From Palsa-506 sp963709075 (GTDB taxonomy: Bacteria; Actinomycetota; Actinomycetes; Streptosporangiales; Streptosporangiaceae): a stretch of 64,000 nt of DNA. The notes beneath the pieces were generated by a model that made no database searches, had not been told where the DNA came from, and saw only the letters and a list, made by a program, of their open reading frames with translations. Position numbers and translations under genes: made by a program. The stretch is taken from NCBI GenBank assembly GCA_963709075.1, contig CAVPUY010000005.1, positions 744,001 to 808,000 of the forward strand, in the 5' to 3' direction. Below are positions 52,455-61,234 of the stretch, piece after piece (position 1 is the stretch's first letter; each line of letters opens with the position of its first letter).

Positions 52455-53450
52455 GTGGATCCGGTGCGGGCGCTGCGGCAGATCGCGTTCCAGCTGGAAC
52501 GAGCCGGCGCGCCAACCTACCGGGTGCGGGCGTTCCGCCGGGCCGCCCAGGTCACGGCGGATCTGCCGCCCGGCGAGCTGGCAGACCGGATACGCGAGGG
52601 AACGCTGTCGGCCCTCCCAGGGATAGGCCCGGTTACCGCCGAGGCCATCGCGCAGGCGGCAGCAGGACAGCAGCCGGCCTACCTGGCCAGGCTGCTCGGG
52701 GAGGCGCAGCCGGGCGAGCCGACTGCCCTGCGCGCCGCGCTGCGCGGTGACTGCCATACGCATTCCGACTGGTCCGACGGCGGCAGCCCGCCAGCGGAGA
52801 TGGCCGAGTCGGCCCGCAATCTCGGGCACGAATGGATCGCGCTGACCGATCACTCGCCGCGGCTGACCGTGGCCAGTGGGCTGTCCGCCGAGCGGCTGCA
52901 GTCGCAGCTCGAGCTCGTCAGCCGGCTGAACGTGGAGCTGGCACCGTTCCGCATCCTGACCGGGATCGAAGTCGACATCCTCGACGACGGCACCCTCGAC
53001 CAGCGCGATGACCTGCTCGGCGAGCTTGACGTCGTGGTCGCCAGCGTGCACTCCAAGCTGCGGATGCCGACCGGGCCGATGACCGACCGGATGGTTGCCG
53101 CCGTATCCAGCCCGCACGTCGACGTCCTCGGGCACTGCACGGGCCGGATGGTCGCCGGCCGCGGCTGGCCGGAATCGGAGTTCGACCCAGACGCGGTCTT
53201 CACCGCCTGCCGGGATAACGGTGTCGCGGTGGAGATCAACTGCCGGCCGGAACGCCAGGATCCGCCCGACTGGCTGCTGCGCCTGGCTGTACGGGCGGGC
53301 TGCGTTTTCGCCATCGACACCGATGCGCACGCCCCCGGCCAGCTTGACTGGCTGGCCAGCGGCTGCGAGCGAGCCGAGCGATTCGGCATCCCGGCCGACC
53401 GGGTGATCAACACCCGCACGGCGGCGGAGATGAGTTCCCGGCCAGCCTGA
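52455..53450 (+). CDS. PHP-domain phosphoesterase with N-terminal HhH domain (PolX C-terminal-like)
   Basis: Metal-dependent phosphoesterase. The N-terminal 80 residues are helix-hairpin-helix-like (AFQLERAGAPTYRVRAFRRA, LSALPGIGPVTAEAIAQA), as in the lead part of PolX. The PHP domain carries its metal ligands in RGDCHTHSDWSDGG, ALTDHSPRL, GIEVDILDDG, VASVHSKLRM, VLGHCTGR and FAIDTDAHAP. GTG 52455 has GGAGG five bases upstream; ATG 52434 does not. No polymerase domain is present. Likely in DNA or nucleotide metabolism. Confidence 0.9.
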   Translation: MDPVRALRQIAFQLERAGAPTYRVRAFRRAAQVTADLPPGELADRIREGTLSALPGIGPVTAEAIAQAAAGQQPAYLARLLGEAQPGEPTALRAALRGDCHTHSDWSDGGSPPAEMAESARNLGHEWIALTDHSPRLTVASGLSAERLQSQLELVSRLNVELAPFRILTGIEVDILDDGTLDQRDDLLGELDVVVASVHSKLRMPTGPMTDRMVAAVSSPHVDVLGHCTGRMVAGRGWPESEFDPDAVFTACRDNGVAVEINCRPERQDPPDWLLRLAVRAGCVFAIDTDAHAPGQLDWLASGCERAERFGIPADRVINTRTAAEMSSRPA

Positions 53451-53767
53451 CGGTGCCGGCTACCGGCGACACCCTGGCCGCCAGAACGGGCACGGTCATG
53501 CCCTGCCCCCCCGCGTCACCATCGTGCGCCGCCGCCACGCCGCGCCGCCGCCACGCCGCGCCGCCGCCACCGCCGCGCCGCCGCCGCTCCGCTGGCCGGC
53601 CAGCTGCCCGCTGGCCGGCCAGCTGCTCGGTGGCGCCCGGGCTGGTACGGCGCGAGACTGTAGGGGATGCTGCTGGAACGGGAGCCGGTGCTTGAGTCGC
53701 TGGCTCAATACGCGGCCGGGCTGGCCAGCCCGGCGGAAGTCGCGGCCGAAGCTTAGGGGTGGCAGCC
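53451..53767. other. gene-free region with gccgccacgccgcg repeats
   Basis: Between the PHP stop and the DUF1707 start. 53525-53590 contains gccgccacgccgcg-like short repeats of 13-15 bp. A 29-codon ORF (53667-53756, MLLEREPVLESLAQYAAGL) resembles the beginning of LuxR/AAA regulators but ends after AAEA; it may be a fragment or chance. No other coding signal. Confidence 0.5.
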
Positions 53768-54391
53768 ATGCAGGATCCGGCTCTTCGCGTCTCGGACGCT
53801 GACCGCGAGCAGGCTGTCAGTTCGCTCCGCGAGCACCTGCTCGCCGGGCGGCTGACGCTTGAGGAATTCACCGAGCGAGTCGAGATAGCGCTCGGGGCCA
53901 GGTTCGGCCGCGATCTGGCCAGCGCTCAGCAGGACCTGCCTGGGATCTCCGCTGCCCCCGGCCGCTCGCGCCGCAGGCCGGCTCGCTTCACCGCGGCGTT
54001 GTTCGGTCATGTCTCACGGCGCGGGCGGCTGCGGCTGCGCCGGTGGACTTTCGCCGGCAGTGCCTTCGGTGACCTCGACTTCGACCTGCGGGAGGCCACA
54101 ATCGACCTGCCGGAGACATCCGTGACCATTCCGGTCGCCTTCGGCAACGTCGATGTCTACGTGCCGGAAGGCGTCAACGTCGAGGTCAGCGGAGTCACCA
54201 TCTTCGGTCACCGGCGCGACTGGGGGAATGACGCCGACCGCCCGGACGCCCCGACGGTGCACGTTAAGGCGCTCGGCTGCTTCGCGACAGTCGACGTATG
54301 GCGGGTCCCGCACGATATGCATGGCAGTAGCTACAGCGAAATCTTCCGCCAGCTTGACGGGCGCAGGCGCCAGCTTGAGCAGGGAGAATGA
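53768..54391 (+). CDS. DUF1707 (SHOCT-like) protein with LiaF-like C-terminal domain
   Basis: 207-residue cytoplasmic protein. DUF1707 at residues 8-60: LRVSDADREQAVSSLREHLL, AGRLTLEEFTERVEIALGAR. The C-terminal part (about 90-205) is a beta-rich LiaF-like fold: GSAFGDLDFDLREATIDLP, VTIPVAFGNVDVYVPEGVNV, VEVSGVTIFGHRRDW. Family members respond to envelope stress. ATG 53768 has AGGGG upstream; an open GTG at 53759 is less likely. Its stop leads into a repeat array with a coupled ORF. Confidence 0.87.
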   Translation: MQDPALRVSDADREQAVSSLREHLLAGRLTLEEFTERVEIALGARFGRDLASAQQDLPGISAAPGRSRRRPARFTAALFGHVSRRGRLRLRRWTFAGSAFGDLDFDLREATIDLPETSVTIPVAFGNVDVYVPEGVNVEVSGVTIFGHRRDWGNDADRPDAPTVHVKALGCFATVDVWRVPHDMHGSSYSEIFRQLDGRRRQLEQGE

Positions 54392-54465
54392 CCGGGGAGC
54401 AGGAGCAGGAGAATGACCGGGAGCAGGAGCAGGAGAATGACCGGGAGCAGGGGCAGGGAGAATGA
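54388..54465 (+). CDS. possible 25-residue ORF made of EQEQENDR repeats
   Basis: ATG 54388 overlaps the DUF1707 stop as ATGA and reads a 24-bp repeat twice, giving MTGEQEQENDR and EQEQENDREQGQGE, then stops 18 bp before the SDR start. The repeat unit itself contains GGAG and AGGAG sequences that could act as ribosome sites. It may be a coupling device or a by-product of repeat expansion. Confidence 0.3.
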   Translation: MTGEQEQENDREQEQENDREQGQGE

Positions 54466-54480
54466 CCGGGAGCAGGACGG
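54397..54480. repeat. 24-bp tandem repeat before the SDR gene
   Basis: Two exact copies starting gagcaggagcaggagaatg (54397-54420, 54421-54444), a third of 25 bp (54445-54469) and a partial fourth. Each carries Shine-Dalgarno-like purines and an ATGA. It fills the whole gap between DUF1707 and SDR. Confidence 0.92.
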
Positions 54481-54483
54481 AGC

Positions 54484-55239
54484 ATGGACCTGGCTCACGG
54501 CCGTGTCGCGCTGGTAACCGGCAGCTCTCGGGGCCTCGGCATGGCGATCGCACGGCGGCTCGCCCGCGATGGCCTTGCCGTGGCCGTCAATAGCCGGGAC
54601 GACGACGGGCAGGCGGCCGAGGTTGCCCGCGCCATCAGGGAAGACGGCGGGACCGCCGGAGCGTTCGCCGCCGACGTCACCGACGAGCGGCAGGTCGCCG
54701 GGCTCGTGACCGCCGTCGCCGCCAGCCTCGGCCCGATCGACGTGCTGGTGCTGAACGCGACCGGCCCGCAGCCGGACGCCCCGCTGGCCGATGTGGCGTG
54801 GCCGGACCACCTCGCCCAGCTCGACTTCTTCGTCAAGAGCCCGGTGCTGCTTGGCCGTGCGGTGCTGCCCGCGATGCTGGCACGGCGATGCGGACGGATC
54901 ATCCAGATCGACTCCGAAGTCGCGGACCGGCCGCCACCGGGCAGGTCGGCCTATGCCACCGCGAAGAGCGCGCAGGCCGGCCTGGCCCGCAGCTGGGCCC
55001 GCGAGCTTGCGCCCGCCGGCATCACAGTGAACATGGTCGCGCCTGGCTTCATCCCGGTCGAGCGGCACGCGGATGTCCCGGCCGAGATCAGGGCCGCTTA
55101 CCTCGCTTCAGTCCCGGCCGGCCGGATGGGAACCCCCGAGGACATCGCCCACGCGGTGAGCTTCCTCGCCTCGGCGGAAGCGGGCTTCATCACCGGCCAG
55201 CGCATTGTCGTCGACGGTGGACGCAGCCTCGGCAGCTGA
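54484..55239 (+). CDS. FabG-like short-chain dehydrogenase/reductase
   Basis: NAD(P)H-dependent SDR of 251 residues. ALVTGSSRGLGMAIARRL (cofactor), VLNATGPQPDAPL, the serine in IIQIDSEVADRPP, YATAKSAQAGLARSWAREL with the Tyr-Lys pair, and the C-terminal ASAEAGFITGQRIVVDGG are typical of classical FabG-type SDRs. The usual NNAG is LNATG here, seen in a subgroup. It lies after the repeat array. Substrate unknown. Confidence 0.92.
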   Translation: MDLAHGRVALVTGSSRGLGMAIARRLARDGLAVAVNSRDDDGQAAEVARAIREDGGTAGAFAADVTDERQVAGLVTAVAASLGPIDVLVLNATGPQPDAPLADVAWPDHLAQLDFFVKSPVLLGRAVLPAMLARRCGRIIQIDSEVADRPPPGRSAYATAKSAQAGLARSWARELAPAGITVNMVAPGFIPVERHADVPAEIRAAYLASVPAGRMGTPEDIAHAVSFLASAEAGFITGQRIVVDGGRSLGS

Positions 55240-55365
55240 CATCGCCCATGAGCCGGGCCGGATAAAACTTGATCGCGCACGGCTGCTGAGTCCATCCTTG
55301 TTCCGCCAGCCCGGCAAGGTGGCCGTCCGTGCGGCGGCCGCCCCGCAGCGAACCCCGGAGCAAAA

Positions 55366-55788
55366 ATGACGATCCTGAATGAGGAAAAGCCCGCGCACGC
55401 CGCGGCCGCCGCCCGGCTGGAAGCCGAACCGATCATCTGGCTGACCACCGTCGCCGGATCCGGCCAGCCGCAGTCGACGCCGGTCTGGTTTCTCTGGGCG
55501 GCTGGCGAGTTCCTGATCTACGGCGCAGCGAGCGGGCCGAAGGTCGGCAACATCGGATCGAATCCGCGCGTCTCACTGCACCTGGAGGGCAACGGCAAAG
55601 GCGGCGCTAACGTCATCTTCGAGGGCACCGCCAGAGTAGAACCCGACGGCCCCAGGGCCGATGCCGTGCCCGCTTACGTGGCGAAGTATCGCGAGTTCAT
55701 CGATTCGTACGGGTGGACGCCGGAGAGCTTCGCCGGTGACTACCCGCACGTAATTCGGGTCATTCCCACCCGCGCCAGGATCTGGTAA
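55366..55788 (+). CDS. PPOX-class F420-dependent oxidoreductase-like protein
   Basis: Split-barrel protein of 140 residues (TIGR03667-like). AAARLEAEPIIWLTTV, GQPQSTPVWFLW, FLIYGAASGPKVGNIGSNP, RVSLHLEGNGKG and FAGDYPHVIRVIPTRARIW are consecutive family blocks. Relatives bind coenzyme F420 and reduce small substrates. This intact copy contrasts with the broken one at 9935-10285. ATG 55366 has GGAGC upstream. Confidence 0.9.
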   Translation: MTILNEEKPAHAAAAARLEAEPIIWLTTVAGSGQPQSTPVWFLWAAGEFLIYGAASGPKVGNIGSNPRVSLHLEGNGKGGANVIFEGTARVEPDGPRADAVPAYVAKYREFIDSYGWTPESFAGDYPHVIRVIPTRARIW

Positions 55789-55900
55789 CCAGCCGCCGTT
55801 GCCGAAGGGTTGGCCGCCGGGCTGGCGGCGTTAAATCCGCGGCGATAGCGCGGCGGACGGAATCAGCGCGGCCTGCCGACTGCGAATACAGCGAGTCCCT

Positions 55901-55929
55901 TTGACAGCGGCGCCGCGAACCTGGACGAT
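55901..55929 (+). promoter_or_regulatory. candidate lsr2 promoter, leaderless
   Basis: TTGACA at 55901-55906 and GACGAT at 55924-55929 are separated by 17 bp and end seven bases before ATG 55937. This would start transcription at or next to the A of the start codon. No ribosome-binding site is present, consistent with a leaderless message. Confidence 0.6.
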
Positions 55930-55936
55930 CCCGAAT

Positions 55937-56260
55937 ATGGCAAAGACTGTGAGCGTGGTCATCACCGATGACCTGGACGGATCGCCCGACGCAGAGACTG
56001 TGGCCTTCAGCATCGATGGCCGCAGTTACGAGATCGACCTCGGCAAGAAGAATCTCGCCAAGCTGCGGAAAGCACTGCAGCCATTCATCGATGCCGGTCG
56101 CCGGACCGCTCAACGCAGGACAGCGAAGACGTCCAGAGGCAGCGGGCCAAGGACCGACCGGGCGGCGGTACGCGCCTGGGCCGCCGGGCAGGGCCTGAAG
56201 GTCTCCGAGCGGGGCCGGATCAGCGCCGAGGTAATGACCAAGTACCACGCTGCGCACTGA
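55937..56260 (+). CDS. lsr2: Lsr2 nucleoid-associated protein
   Basis: H-NS-like DNA-bridging silencer of AT-rich and foreign DNA in actinobacteria. 107 residues: N-terminal dimerisation domain MAKTVSVVITDDLDGSPDAE, TVAFSIDGRSYEIDLGKKNL, LRKALQPFIDAG; basic linker; C-terminal DNA-binding AVRAWAAGQGLKVSERGRIS with the RGR minor-groove motif and EVMTKYHAAH. ATG 55937 is the family start; the frame is open from 55901. Its promoter looks leaderless. Confidence 0.96.
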   Translation: MAKTVSVVITDDLDGSPDAETVAFSIDGRSYEIDLGKKNLAKLRKALQPFIDAGRRTAQRRTAKTSRGSGPRTDRAAVRAWAAGQGLKVSERGRISAEVMTKYHAAH

Positions 56261-56340
56261 GCGGATTGCGCAGCCGACCTTGGCCCGCCTGCTCTCTGAC
56301 TGAAGTCAGAGAACGTGCACGAGGAGCTCACCTGGGGCTG

Positions 56341-57261
56341 GTGCGAAGGTTCAACCGGGCCGTCACCCAGCGGATCGGTGCGCTTAGCGAGGAATACCTG
56401 GCCAAGGTCCGCGTCCCGGGTGTCGCGGGTGCTGTGGGAAATCGGCACCAGCGGCGCCGACGTCAAGGCGATCCGGGGCCGGCTTCATCTCGACTTCGGC
56501 TGATCTGAGCCGCCTGCTGCGCGGGCTGCAGGACGAGCACCTGGTCCGGGTGGAACCGGCCCGGGCCGATCACCGGGTGCGGTCCGTGCGGCTCACCGCG
56601 GCCGGGCGGGCCGAGCGGGCCGAGCTGGACCGGCGTAGCGACGAGTTCGCCTGGTTGCTGCTTGCTCCGCTGAATGACCGGCAACGGGCGCGGCTCACCG
56701 AGGCGATGGGCACGGTCGAGCAGCTTCTCACCGCCGGCCTGGTCCAGCTCAGAGTCGTGCACCCGGCCAGTCTCAGCGGCCAGGTTCTGCCTGCAGTCCT
56801 ACTTCGCCGAGCTCGACGCCCGCTTCGAGGCCGGGTTCGACCCGGGCGCCAGCATCCCGGCCGCGGACTCCGACCTCGCCGAACCGGCCGGCCTGCTGCT
56901 CCTGGCCGACCTCCGTGGCGAGCCCATCGGGTGCGGTGCGCTGAAATTCCACGGCACCGGGCCGGCCGAGCTCAAGCGGATGTGGGTCGCCGCCAGTGCC
57001 CGCGGGCTCGGTGTCGGGCGGCGCATCCTGCATGAGCTCGAGTGCCGCGCTGGCCAGCGCGGCGCGACCGCGGTACGGCTGGAAACCAGCCTGCTGCTGA
57101 CCGAGGCGATATGCCTGTACCGATCGGCCGGGTACGTCGAGGTCCCCGCCTTCAACGACGAGCCCTACGCCCACCACTGGTTCGAGAAGCAGCTGGCCCC
57201 CGGTAGTCCCGCAGCCAGCCAAACGACTCCTCGGCCGACGGCCGACGGCCGCCGGACGTAG
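56341..57261 (+). CDS. MarR-type regulator fused to GNAT acetyltransferase, multiple frameshifts
   Basis: Bifunctional HTH/GNAT protein. Following frames: VRRFNRAVTQRIGALSEEYL (from GTG 56341), SRVLWEIGTSGADVKAIRGR, LSRLLRGLQDEHLVRVEPAR, VRSVRLTAAGRAERAELDRR, LLLAPLNDRQRARLTEAMGT, then GNAT part SYFAELDARFEAGFDPGA, LRGEPIGCGALKFHG, RMWVAASARGLGVGRRIL (acetyl-CoA motif) and YVEVPAFNDEPYAHHWFEKQ. Single-base changes are needed near 56405, 56500 and 56790. The GNAT half is open in one frame (56674-57261). The pairing links a regulator to an acetylation activity; targets are unknown. Confidence 0.78.
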
Positions 57262-57305
57262 GGCGGCCCACCTCGCGGGCGAGCGCCAGCCGCAGGTTCC
57301 ACCGG

Positions 57306-58158
57306 TCAGGCCGCGCTGACCGCGGCGAGCAGCACTAGCAGGATGGTTGCCGTCGCGAGCACGCCGTGCACGGCGATGACGGCCACCGGCATCCGAACCC
57401 TGGCTGGTGCCGCCGGCGCGGCCATCCGAGCCGTCAGCGGCATGCCCGGGCTGGCCGCCCCGGCGCCCGCCGCGGCTTCCGGCAGGGCGGCAACCAGCCC
57501 GGCCATGCCGAGGCCGGCCACCAGCAGGATCAGGCCGACCGCGATCCAGGCCAGCGCGGACACGTCACTGGCCACGAAGGCGATCCAGATTCCCAGCCCG
57601 GCGGCGGCGAGCGCGAAATGGCTGACAATGGTCGCTGGCGGCCGGCCTGCCGGCCGGGCACGGCGACGGCGCTGGCCGCCGTGCGCCAGCCATCCCGCCA
57701 GCAGGTAAGAGCCCGCCGCCGCGGTGACTATCCAGGCGGCCAGCGCGGCAAGGCTGAGCGGCACGGCCCTGCCGGCGCCTGCGGCCGGCGCCCTGGCGGC
57801 CGGCGCCGGCAGGCGCGGCCCGGCCGGGGCGGCCGGGACGGCGGCGATGAGCTGCGCGAGGTAGCCGCCTTCCTGGTAGGCCAGGCGCCGGGCGACGGCC
57901 CGGGGGCGGATCTGGCCACGTCGCGGACAGCCCTGGCGACCGCAAGGTTGACCTGCTCATGGCTCAGGCCGCACAGGCCCGCGGCACGACGTGCACCGTG
58001 ATGTGCCGCTCGAGGGCCTGCACGCCGAACGCGTAGCAGGTGCTCGCGGTCGCCCGGTACGGGGCGGCCGAGCCAGCGGAGCACCCGGCAGCGAGCAGCG
58101 CGGCGAGCACCGCGGCCAGCAGCGCAGCCGGGACGGTATCCGAGACAGCGGCCCGCAC
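57306..58158 (-). CDS. predicted lipoprotein/membrane protein with Cys-containing N-domain and four TM helices, frameshifted
   Basis: GTG 58158 opens a lipoprotein-like signal (VPAALLAAVLAALLAAGCSA, lipobox LAAGC). It continues YRATASTCYAFGVQALERHI and VVPRACAAG; a change near 57957 leads to LSHEQVNLAVARAVRDVA, another near 57890 to ARRLAYQEGGYLAQLIAAVP. The last 150 residues are in one frame with four hydrophobic segments (ALAAWIVTAAAGSYLLAGWL, IVSHFALAAAGLGIWIAFVA, AWIAVGLILLVAGLGMAGLV, PVAVIAVHGVLATATILLVL). The two ORFs may be separate genes, but their order matches one envelope protein. Function unknown. Confidence 0.55.
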
Positions 58159-58239
58159 CGCAGCCGGGATGGCGCCATGGACAGCGCCCGCACCGCAGCC
58201 GTGCCCTCGCCTCGCCCAGCCCGCCGGGAAGAAGGCAAG

Positions 58240-59649
58240 GCGCTTGATGGTCGTGTCGCTTCCCACGACCTGCGCGTCGCCACCGAGGTAGATGCCGGCG
58301 CTGGTGCTCAGCGATGCTGCCCAGCCTTGCCCGCGGCCGGTGGCCGTGGAGTTATTGAAGCTCGTGATGGCACGGCCATAGCCGGCGTCCGAGGGGGTTC
58401 ACGTCGATGGCCCCGATGCCGTAGTGGTTTTCCTGGCTGGCCTTCACCTTCGCGCCGTTGATGTACACCGCGTGGTTGAGCGACTTGTTGTGCCCGCCGG
58501 TGTAGGCGACGTCGCCGTGTCCACGACGGTGAACAGCGAGTCGAACCCGGTGACGTTGACGATGAGCGGATGCGCCGTGTTGGCGTTCCCGTCGCTATTG
58601 AACCGGGAGAAGGCGTCACACAGCGCCCCGTGCGCGCCGAAGGCGTCGAAGCCGCCGCCGCCGCTGGCGGCGATGTCAAAGAAGGTGCCGGTGGGGTCCC
58701 AGTCACGCCACGGGCCCAGGTGTCCTTGGAGCTGCAGTTAGTGGAGTTGCTGGCGTTCGAGGTTCGTGGGGTCGTTCCACGAGTTGATGGTCGCCCCGCC
58801 CGACCCGGTGATATCGAGGATCGCCACTTCCTTGTGCGTTGCGCGCCGACCGAGCGAATGCATCATTGCCGCCTGGGTCTGCTGCGGGTTGATGGCGACC
58901 TGCGCCACCTTGGTGGTCACGTTGGGCAGTGATGACGCCGGAGACGCCGAGCTGGGTGCCGGTGAGCGCGCCGGTGGCGGCGTTGACGAACGCAAGCGCC
59001 GTGACAGCGTTCCCCGCCAGGTGGGTGAAGTTCCCGCCGAGCCACACCATGCCGTTGACGTACTCGACGTCGTTCACGATGCAGCCGCCCCCGCCGGTAC
59101 AGACCTGGGCGTTAAACGGCCTCAGCGAGCCGTCACTGACGTTGATCGCGGCGACCCCCCGGCGCTGGACGCCTGCGGCGCCCGGAGCCGGGGCGAACTT
59201 GCTGAAGCTGCCGGACACGTAGAGGGTGCCCGCCCCGTCGGTGGCGATCCCGGTCACCGCGGAGTCCTGGTACGCGGGCCGCCGGTCTGGGCCGATGAGT
59301 AGAACTGCGGCTGCCACGATGTGTCGACCTTGTGCGTGGCGGCGCTGAACCTGAAGATGTTGTGGTAGCCGGACGTGGTGACCCCGTGATCCGGTCGGTC
59401 ACGGTGCTGATGATCCCGCCGGCGTAGATCCAGTTGCCCACCTGCTTGAGCACAAGGACGCGGCGGCACAGGCTCTGGTTAGCCGTGGCGTAGCAATACC
59501 CGCCGGGGACCGAGGGCGTGAGATCGCTGGCATTGCCGCCGACCGTTCCCTGGCTGGCCTGGGCCCGCATAGGCGGCGGGGGCGGCGACCCCGGTGACCG
59601 CCATAAGTGCCCCGGCCATGAGCGGTGCGAGCCTGCTGGCGACGCTCAT
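58240..59649 (-). pseudogene. secreted beta-propeller-like protein, many frameshifts
   Basis: ATG 59649 with GGGGAAG upstream opens a signal peptide (MSVASRLAPLMAGALMAVTG, then APAAYA). Following frames gives NWIYAGGIISTVTDRITG, SGYHNIFRFSAATHKVDTSW, YQDSAVTGIATDGAGTLYVS, GSFSKFAPAPGAAGVQRRGV, NGMVWLGGNFTHLAGNAVT, NVTTKVAQVAINPQQTQAAM, GDVAYTGGHNKSLNHAVYIN and TSAGIYLGGDAQVVGSDTTI. The repeated YxGG/FxxxxG-type strands recall delta-60 or similar propeller repeats. At least six frame changes are needed. It is divergent from the beta-helix gene. Confidence 0.65.
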
Positions 59650-59855
59650 CAGGGTCTTCCCCCGTCGAGTGGCGGAAGCGGCGTACCTGTGATCAGGCGG
59701 TGGCACCCGGAGGACCGCAGGCGAGCACCACGGCCCGTCCCGCCACAGGGAACCAAATCACACCTTACCTGCACAGATGCGATCTGCCGAGGCCTACAGA
59801 CAGCATGACCCGGGCTGATAGCTTGTAGGCCAGTTTAGCTCAAAGGGGGGCAAGC

Positions 59856-61142
59856 ATGTTTTAGTCGAAAAGCGCGGATCTTCACCGCGATCCTGGCGCC
59901 GACGCTGGTCGCCGGCGCTTTGATCGCGCAGGCGGGTGCGGCTTCAGCCGAGGCAAGCTGGCACGGCGGTCACCACGGCGTGCTGTACGTGTCCCGGCAG
60001 GGCAGTGTGTCGAACGCCGACCGGTCCTGCCATTCGGCCGCTTTCCGTACGATCCAGTCGGCGATCAACGCGGCCCCCGCACGGGGCACCGTGGTGGTGT
60101 GCCCGGGGGTCTATCCCGAGCAGGTCGTCATCGGCAAGCCGCTGTCCCTGGGGGCAGGCGAGCGATCATCGAGGAGAAGAACGTGACCCGACGCTGACGG
60201 TCCGCCGCCCGGGAGTCGGGCCGCTGACCATCTTCGCCGGCGTGGTGATCCTGCATTCGCACGTCAGTTTCAGCGGCTTCAAGGTCCGGGACGCGCTCGG
60301 CGAGGGAGTACTCGCCGCGGGGGTGAACGGCACCATCCGTGACATCTCGATCCAGCACAACGCCGTGCTGCACAATGACCTCGGCGGCGGGGTCCCGCCC
60401 GCTTCGCCCTACTTCGAGTGCCAGGCGCAGGGACCGGAGCCCGGTGACTGCGGCGAGGGAGTTCACTTGCTGGCCGTCGCGCACTCCAAGATCCGCGGCA
60501 ACCTGATCAGCCGCAATTCCGGCGGGGTGCTGCTGACCGACGAGACGGGGCCGACCGACCACAACCTCATCGAGGGCAACATCGTCACCAGGAACGCCTC
60601 CGACTGCGGGATCACCGTGCCGGGGCACAACCCCCACGCGCTGAACGCCGCAGGCAAGCCGCAGCCCTCGGTGGCCGGCGTGTATGACAACGTGATCGCG
60701 CACAACATCGTCACCGCCAACGGGCTGAAGGGCGACGGCGCAGGCGTGCTCTTCGCCAATGCGTCAGCCGGGACCGCCTCCTACAACAACCTGGTCACGG
60801 GCAACTACATCGCCGGCAACGGGCTATCCGGCGTGACCATGCACGCGCACACGGTCGGTCCTGGCCAGTTCGAGGACCTGAGCGGCAACAAGATCATCGG
60901 CAATGTCATCGGCAAGAACAACATCGACGGCGACACGCTCGACTCGCCCGCCTCGCCCGAAGGACCTGCAGACAACCGGGGTGCTGGTGTTCTCCGGCGG
61001 CACGCCGGTCAGCGTCACGATCGCCCGCAACCTGATATTCCGCAACGCGATCGGGATCTGGCTCAGCAAGCCGGTCACCGCGCATGGCCTGCGAAGCAAC
61101 ATGTTCCGCCATGTGGCGAAGCACATCTCCGCCGGCAACTAG
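59856..61142 (+). CDS. secreted right-handed beta-helix (NosD/pectate-lyase-like) protein, frameshifted
   Basis: ATG 59856 has AGGGGGG upstream but reads ATG TTT TAG because of a run of four t; with three, it gives MFSRKARIFTAILAPTLVAG and a signal peptide ending AASA. The rest shows FRTIQSAINAAPARGTVVVC and PGVYPEQVVIGKPL. A shift near 60165 follows, then many N-rich helix turns (VLHNDLGGG, HNLIEGNIVTRNASDCGITV, YNNLVTGNYIAGNGLSGVTM, GNKIIGNVIGKNNIDGDTLD). A last shift near 60960 leads to RNLIFRNAIGIWLSKPV and stop 61142. The fold binds carbohydrates or acts as lyase or epimerase; no catalytic site was identified. Three one-base corrections restore it. Confidence 0.8.
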
Positions 61143-61165
61143 CCGCCAGTCAGGCAGTCAAGGAC

Positions 61166-61195
61166 CGGCCCCCGGACCATTCCGGTCGGGGGCCG
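61166..61195 (+). terminator. hairpin after the beta-helix gene
   Basis: cggcccccggacc pairs with ggtcgggggccg (one bulged g), leaving an attcc loop, 23 bp after the stop. GC-rich without a U-tract, as usual in actinomycetes. Confidence 0.7.
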
Positions 61196-61234
61196 CGGTG
61201 GCTGGCATGCATGACGGCAGCCGCAATGGGTAAC

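Noticed and set aside
53667..53756. Short ORF MLLEREPVLESLAQYAAGL as a LuxR/AAA regulator start
   Set aside because: Similarity is limited to about 15 residues and the frame stops before any P-loop; kept only as a remark in the spacer entry.
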